A DNA stretch of 64,000 nucleotides, from positions 372,001 through 436,000 of the forward strand of contig NZ_CP107989.1 of assembly GCF_041435015.1 (NCBI RefSeq), in the 5' to 3' direction. The DNA comes from Streptomyces canus (GTDB lineage Bacteria; Actinomycetota; Actinomycetes; Streptomycetales; Streptomycetaceae). The notes beneath the pieces were generated by a model, which saw nothing but the letters and a program-made list of their open reading frames with translations, searched no databases and had not been told where the DNA came from. Position numbers and translations under genes: made by a program. Numbering within the stretch: position 1 is the first letter of the stretch; every line of letters begins with the position of its first letter. Shown piece by piece: positions 61,275 to 64,000 of this stretch.

Positions 61275-61313
61275 GAGTCACCCGGCAGCCCGGGGCCCGC
61301 ATGCCGGGGACTC
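61275..61313. terminator. Hairpin between convergent carotenoid operons
   Basis: GAGTCACCCGGCA and TGCCGGGGACTC pair with one bulge across the convergent gap (61269-61311) and slightly into the crtU end. A bidirectional terminator is likely. Confidence 0.55.
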
Positions 61314-62865
61314 AGCGTCTCCCGGTCGCCCCGAGTGCGCGCAGTACGGGGGTACGGCCCGCCCGGGGCACCGTCCACAACACCTGCCCCCGGACGCCCC
61401 AGGCGTCGAGCAGGGCACCCGCCGCCAGGAAGCCCGTGGTGGCGGCGCGCTCCATCAGGGCCACGGGCAGACCGCAGCGGATCGCGTCACCGGCCAGCGT
61501 CACCCGGGGATGGGGCGTCACCACGGTGGGCCGCCGGGAGTGGGAGCCGACCGGGAAGAACGGACAGTCGGAGCGCCACTCGTGCCGGGCGTCCACGACC
61601 CGTGCGTGCCGTGTCTCCGGGTAGACCCGGCGCAGACTCTCGGCGAGGCGGTTCTGCATCGCCTCCCGTGCGGTGCCGTCGGGGACGGCGTAGGCGTGCA
61701 GTTCCACCACCGAGCCGCCGGTCCGGGCGGCCCAGCGGGCGGCCTCGCCCTCGTAGCGGTCGAGGACGCTGATGTTGTCGAGGCCGTCGTAGCCGTTGGT
61801 GCCGAGGAATCCTGGGCGGTCTGCGCGGACCGGCCGGTCCAGCCAGAGCCGGGAGACGAGGAACGCGGGGGCGGTGGCAAGGGCGGCGATGTCGTCGCGC
61901 CAGGCGGGGGTGCCCAGGCCGGGTGACGCCGCGACGACCCCGCGCAGCGCCCCGGGGTCGAGTGCGAGCACGGCCGCGTGGTACCGGTCGGCGGCGCTGT
62001 CGGTCCGCACCTCCACTCCCCCGCCGTCGCACGGGAGGACGCCGTGCACGGGTGTGCCGGTGCGGACATCCGTCCCGAGGTTGCGGAGGTAGTCGCCGAG
62101 GGGCTCCCACAGGGCCCGGGGGAAGGGCTCGTTGGGCACGTCGAAGAGCAGGCCCTCCGAGGAGCCGAGGAAGTAGATGTGGAACATCAGCAGCAGTTCC
62201 GCGGCGGACAGTTCACGCGGGTCGGCGAAGAAGCTGCGCGAGAACACCTCGAAGGCCAGATGGTGCGCGGCTTCGGGGAAGCGGACACGCTCCAGGAAGG
62301 CTGTCGCGCTCATGCCGTCGAAGCGGTCGTAGACCTCGGGCACGCGGACGTCCAGGAGGGGCAGCGCGGCCCTGGCGTTCATCGCGGCGAGGTCGCGCCA
62401 GCCGAAGGTGGGGCTGAGGGCGACGAAGCCGAGCGCGCTGAACGGCGGCGTCCGCGGGACACGGGCGAAGCTGTCGGTCAACCCGCCGCTGTGCCGCAGC
62501 GGGTAGTCCGGCAGTGGCCGAAGACGGTCGAGGCCGGGATCGGTACGCCGCAGCAGGCCGCGCAGGTTGTAGTACTGGCGGAAGAAGGCGTGGAAGCCGC
62601 GGCTCATCGTCGCCTCGGAACCGTCGGCGAGACGGGTGCGCCACCCCGCGAGCCGGCCGCCGAGCGACTCCTCCCGTTCGTAGAGGGTCACGCGGGCGCC
62701 GCGTTCGGCCAGCAGGGTGGCCGCGGCGAGACCGGCGATCCCTCCGCCGACCACGGCGACGCCCGGCGCGTCCGCAGGGTCGAAACGGTCCCGGCCGGGC
62801 GCGGGCATCATGATCTCGGCCTTGCGGTCCCGGCCCCGCCGGGCTGCTCGCGGTGGGGCGCTCAC
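61312..62865 (-). CDS. crtU: Carotenoid desaturase/methyltransferase (CrtU, isorenieratene type)
   Basis: 517-residue FAD-binding amine-oxidase-fold protein of the CrtU type, which forms aromatic carotenoid end groups. The dinucleotide motif is GVAVVGGGIAGLAAATLL; LGGRLAGWRTRLADG and SRGFHAFFRQYYNLRGLL are family landmarks. GTG at 62865 overlaps the crtT stop (GTGA); a Met near residue 19 is an alternative. With crtT and crtY it points to an aromatic carotenoid such as isorenieratene. Confidence 0.9.
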   Translation of the reverse strand: MSAPPRAARRGRDRKAEIMMPAPGRDRFDPADAPGVAVVGGGIAGLAAATLLAERGARVTLYEREESLGGRLAGWRTRLADGSEATMSRGFHAFFRQYYNLRGLLRRTDPGLDRLRPLPDYPLRHSGGLTDSFARVPRTPPFSALGFVALSPTFGWRDLAAMNARAALPLLDVRVPEVYDRFDGMSATAFLERVRFPEAAHHLAFEVFSRSFFADPRELSAAELLLMFHIYFLGSSEGLLFDVPNEPFPRALWEPLGDYLRNLGTDVRTGTPVHGVLPCDGGGVEVRTDSAADRYHAAVLALDPGALRGVVAASPGLGTPAWRDDIAALATAPAFLVSRLWLDRPVRADRPGFLGTNGYDGLDNISVLDRYEGEAARWAARTGGSVVELHAYAVPDGTAREAMQNRLAESLRRVYPETRHARVVDARHEWRSDCPFFPVGSHSRRPTVVTPHPRVTLAGDAIRCGLPVALMERAATTGFLAAGALLDAWGVRGQVLWTVPRAGRTPVLRALGATGRR

Positions 62866-63593
62866 CGTGCGTCCCCCGCAGCCGCGGGGGAGCCGTTTCG
62901 GGCCAGGAAGGTGTGCACGATGCCGGTCTGCCATCCGGCGACGGGCGCCGCGCGCACGCCCGTGAATCCGGCGCCGGTCAGCCGCGCGGTGAAGTCGGGG
63001 ACCGTGTCGAAGTCGAGGACGCTTCGCCACAGGTGACGGTAGAGGGCACGGTCACCGCTGAGGGTGCCCGCCGGGATGATCACTCCCCGGCACACGGCCG
63101 TCCACACGGCGCGGTGCGCGGGCGAACCGCTGAGACTGTACTCGTGGACGGCGAGCCGCCCGCCCGGCCGGAGCAGTGACCGGACGGTTCCGAGGACGCC
63201 GTCCGGGTCGGTGACGTTGCGGAACAGGTAGGCGGCGAACACCGCGTCGTACGGTTCCTCACCGGCCGCCGCCGCCTCCTCGGCGGTCAGGTGCAGAAAG
63301 CGTACGTGGTCCGGCCACGGTTTGGCCTGAGCGCGCCGCAGCATCCCGGCCGACGCGTCGACGGCCGTGATCCGGGCGCGGGGCGCGGCCCGCAGCAGGG
63401 CCCGGGTGGAGGCGCCCGTGCCGCAGCCGAGGTCGAGGATGTGCAGGCCGGCCCCTGACCGGGGCAGCCCGAGCCTTCGGGCCGAGCGCAGGAGGTCGGT
63501 GCGGTAGCCGGGGTTGAGGGCCGTGAGGCGGTCGTAGGTGTGCGACGCGTGGTCGAAGGCGCGTGCCAGGTCGTCGTCGCGCAGCAGTGTCAT
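62862..63593 (-). CDS. crtT: SAM-dependent methyltransferase of the carotenoid cluster
   Basis: 243-residue class I methyltransferase. The SAM-binding motif is ILDLGCGTGASTRALL near residues 51-66, followed by AVDASAGML. It is probably CrtT, whose exact role in actinobacterial carotenoid pathways is unclear. ATG at 63593 overlaps the crtY stop and its stop overlaps crtU. Confidence 0.85.
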   Translation of the reverse strand: MTLLRDDDLARAFDHASHTYDRLTALNPGYRTDLLRSARRLGLPRSGAGLHILDLGCGTGASTRALLRAAPRARITAVDASAGMLRRAQAKPWPDHVRFLHLTAEEAAAAGEEPYDAVFAAYLFRNVTDPDGVLGTVRSLLRPGGRLAVHEYSLSGSPAHRAVWTAVCRGVIIPAGTLSGDRALYRHLWRSVLDFDTVPDFTARLTGAGFTGVRAAPVAGWQTGIVHTFLARNGSPAAAGDAR

Positions 63594-64000
63594 CGGTGGC
63601 TCTCTCCGGTTCGTGGGGCGGGCTGGAAACGCCGGGGCAGGAAGGGGAGTTCGAGGGCGGTCCGCAGCATGGGACCCACGGGGGTGCGCAGGCCGATGCC
63701 CCACTCCTCGCCGAGCGAGGTGTCACCGTCGAGGAAGCGCAGCAGACGTTCCGGCGGAATGCGTCGGAACAGGCCGGTGAAGAAGTCGGGACCGTCGATC
63801 CGCCCGGTGTCCAGCGCTCGCAGCAGCACCGCGTCCATGGCCAGTGCCCGCCGCCCGTGCGGGGCGGGCACGGCCGGCCGGCCGTCGCCCAGGGCGGCGG
63901 CGATGGCCCTGCTCTGACGCTGCACGGCGGCGAAGGTGTAGCCGGTCGACGGGCGGGTGGCACCGCCCGCGGTACCGATCCGGAACACGGCGGGCCCGGT
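63590..64000 (-). CDS. crtY: Lycopene cyclase, N-terminus outside window
   Basis: C-terminal 136 residues of a lycopene beta-cyclase. The segment RIGTAGGATRPSTGYTFAAVQ is characteristic of the CrtY/CrtL family, and PERLLRFLDGDTSLGEEW follows. The N-terminal FAD part lies to the right of the window. It makes beta-carotene, substrate of CrtU. First gene of the coupled crtY-crtT-crtU run seen here. Confidence 0.9.
   Translation of the reverse strand, partial: TGPAVFRIGTAGGATRPSTGYTFAAVQRQSRAIAAALGDGRPAVPAPHGRRALAMDAVLLRALDTGRIDGPDFFTGLFRRIPPERLLRFLDGDTSLGEEWGIGLRTPVGPMLRTALELPFLPRRFQPAPRTGESHR

Noticed and set aside
1..64000. CRISPR arrays, tRNA, rRNA or riboswitches
   Set aside because: No regularly spaced repeats and no recognisable RNA gene or riboswitch core was found by eye; a covariance-model search would be decisive.

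Overview
The window is actinobacterial DNA, almost certainly Streptomyces or a close relative. GC content is very high, GTG and TTG starts are frequent, many genes overlap by ATGA or GTGA, and the content (DUF5134, DUF3093, an MmyB-type regulator, an isorenieratene-type carotenoid cluster) is typical of that genus. Regulators outnumber core functions, and there are several decayed genes and part of an IS701-family transposase, so this looks like an accessory region or chromosome arm. No rRNA, tRNA, CRISPR array or replication origin was seen.

Layout. 1-1019: IS701-family transposase cut by the window edge. 1.2-6.0 kb: cupin and DUF5134 genes, then a tightly coupled operon of patatin-like lipase, glycosyltransferase, membrane protein and serine-hydrolase-like protein. 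6.3-10.2 kb: redox group (nitroreductase, azoreductase-like flavoprotein, MarR, F420/NADP-type reductase, TetR) with a repeated candidate MarR operator. 10.5-16.1 kb: metal/redox region (frameshifted XRE regulator, CDF cation exporter, membrane protein, CopC-CtaG remnant, DsbA-like protein, beta-carbonic anhydrase, DUF3093 stub, lipoprotein). 16.4-25.1 kb: polysaccharide-use locus (secreted beta-helix protein, DUF2264 protein, sugar ABC importer, divergent LacI). 25.3-27.8 kb: a small pseudogene, then a divergent TetR/MFS efflux pair.

28.1-42.5 kb and 52.6-56.3 kb form what I read as one catabolic regulon. It contains LuxC- and LuxE-like acyl reduction proteins, a Liv-type ABC importer with LivH, LivM and LivG fused, two SDRs, an SCP2-type thiolase, an HMG-CoA-synthase-like/DUF35 fusion, a classical thiolase, an acyl-CoA dehydrogenase, an enoyl-CoA hydratase, a DUF2889 protein, an amidohydrolase and a FadR-type GntR regulator. 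All four intergenic promoter regions carry related AT-rich elements (core TARATRA), five in total, which suggests the GntR protein controls the whole set. This is the best candidate for an undescribed system. The substrate is unknown; the gene set implies CoA-dependent breakdown of an imported carboxylic acid or a ring/side-chain compound, with an acyl-to-aldehyde reduction step.

Between the two halves lie NfeD/flotillin genes, a second sugar ABC importer with a phosphodiesterase, a DeoR regulator, a GH4 glycosidase, and an NmrA-type oxidoreductase with its TetR. 56.5-64.0 kb is the carotenoid cluster: crtE-crtI-crtB-Rieske protein converging on crtU-crtT-crtY, with crtY cut by the window end.
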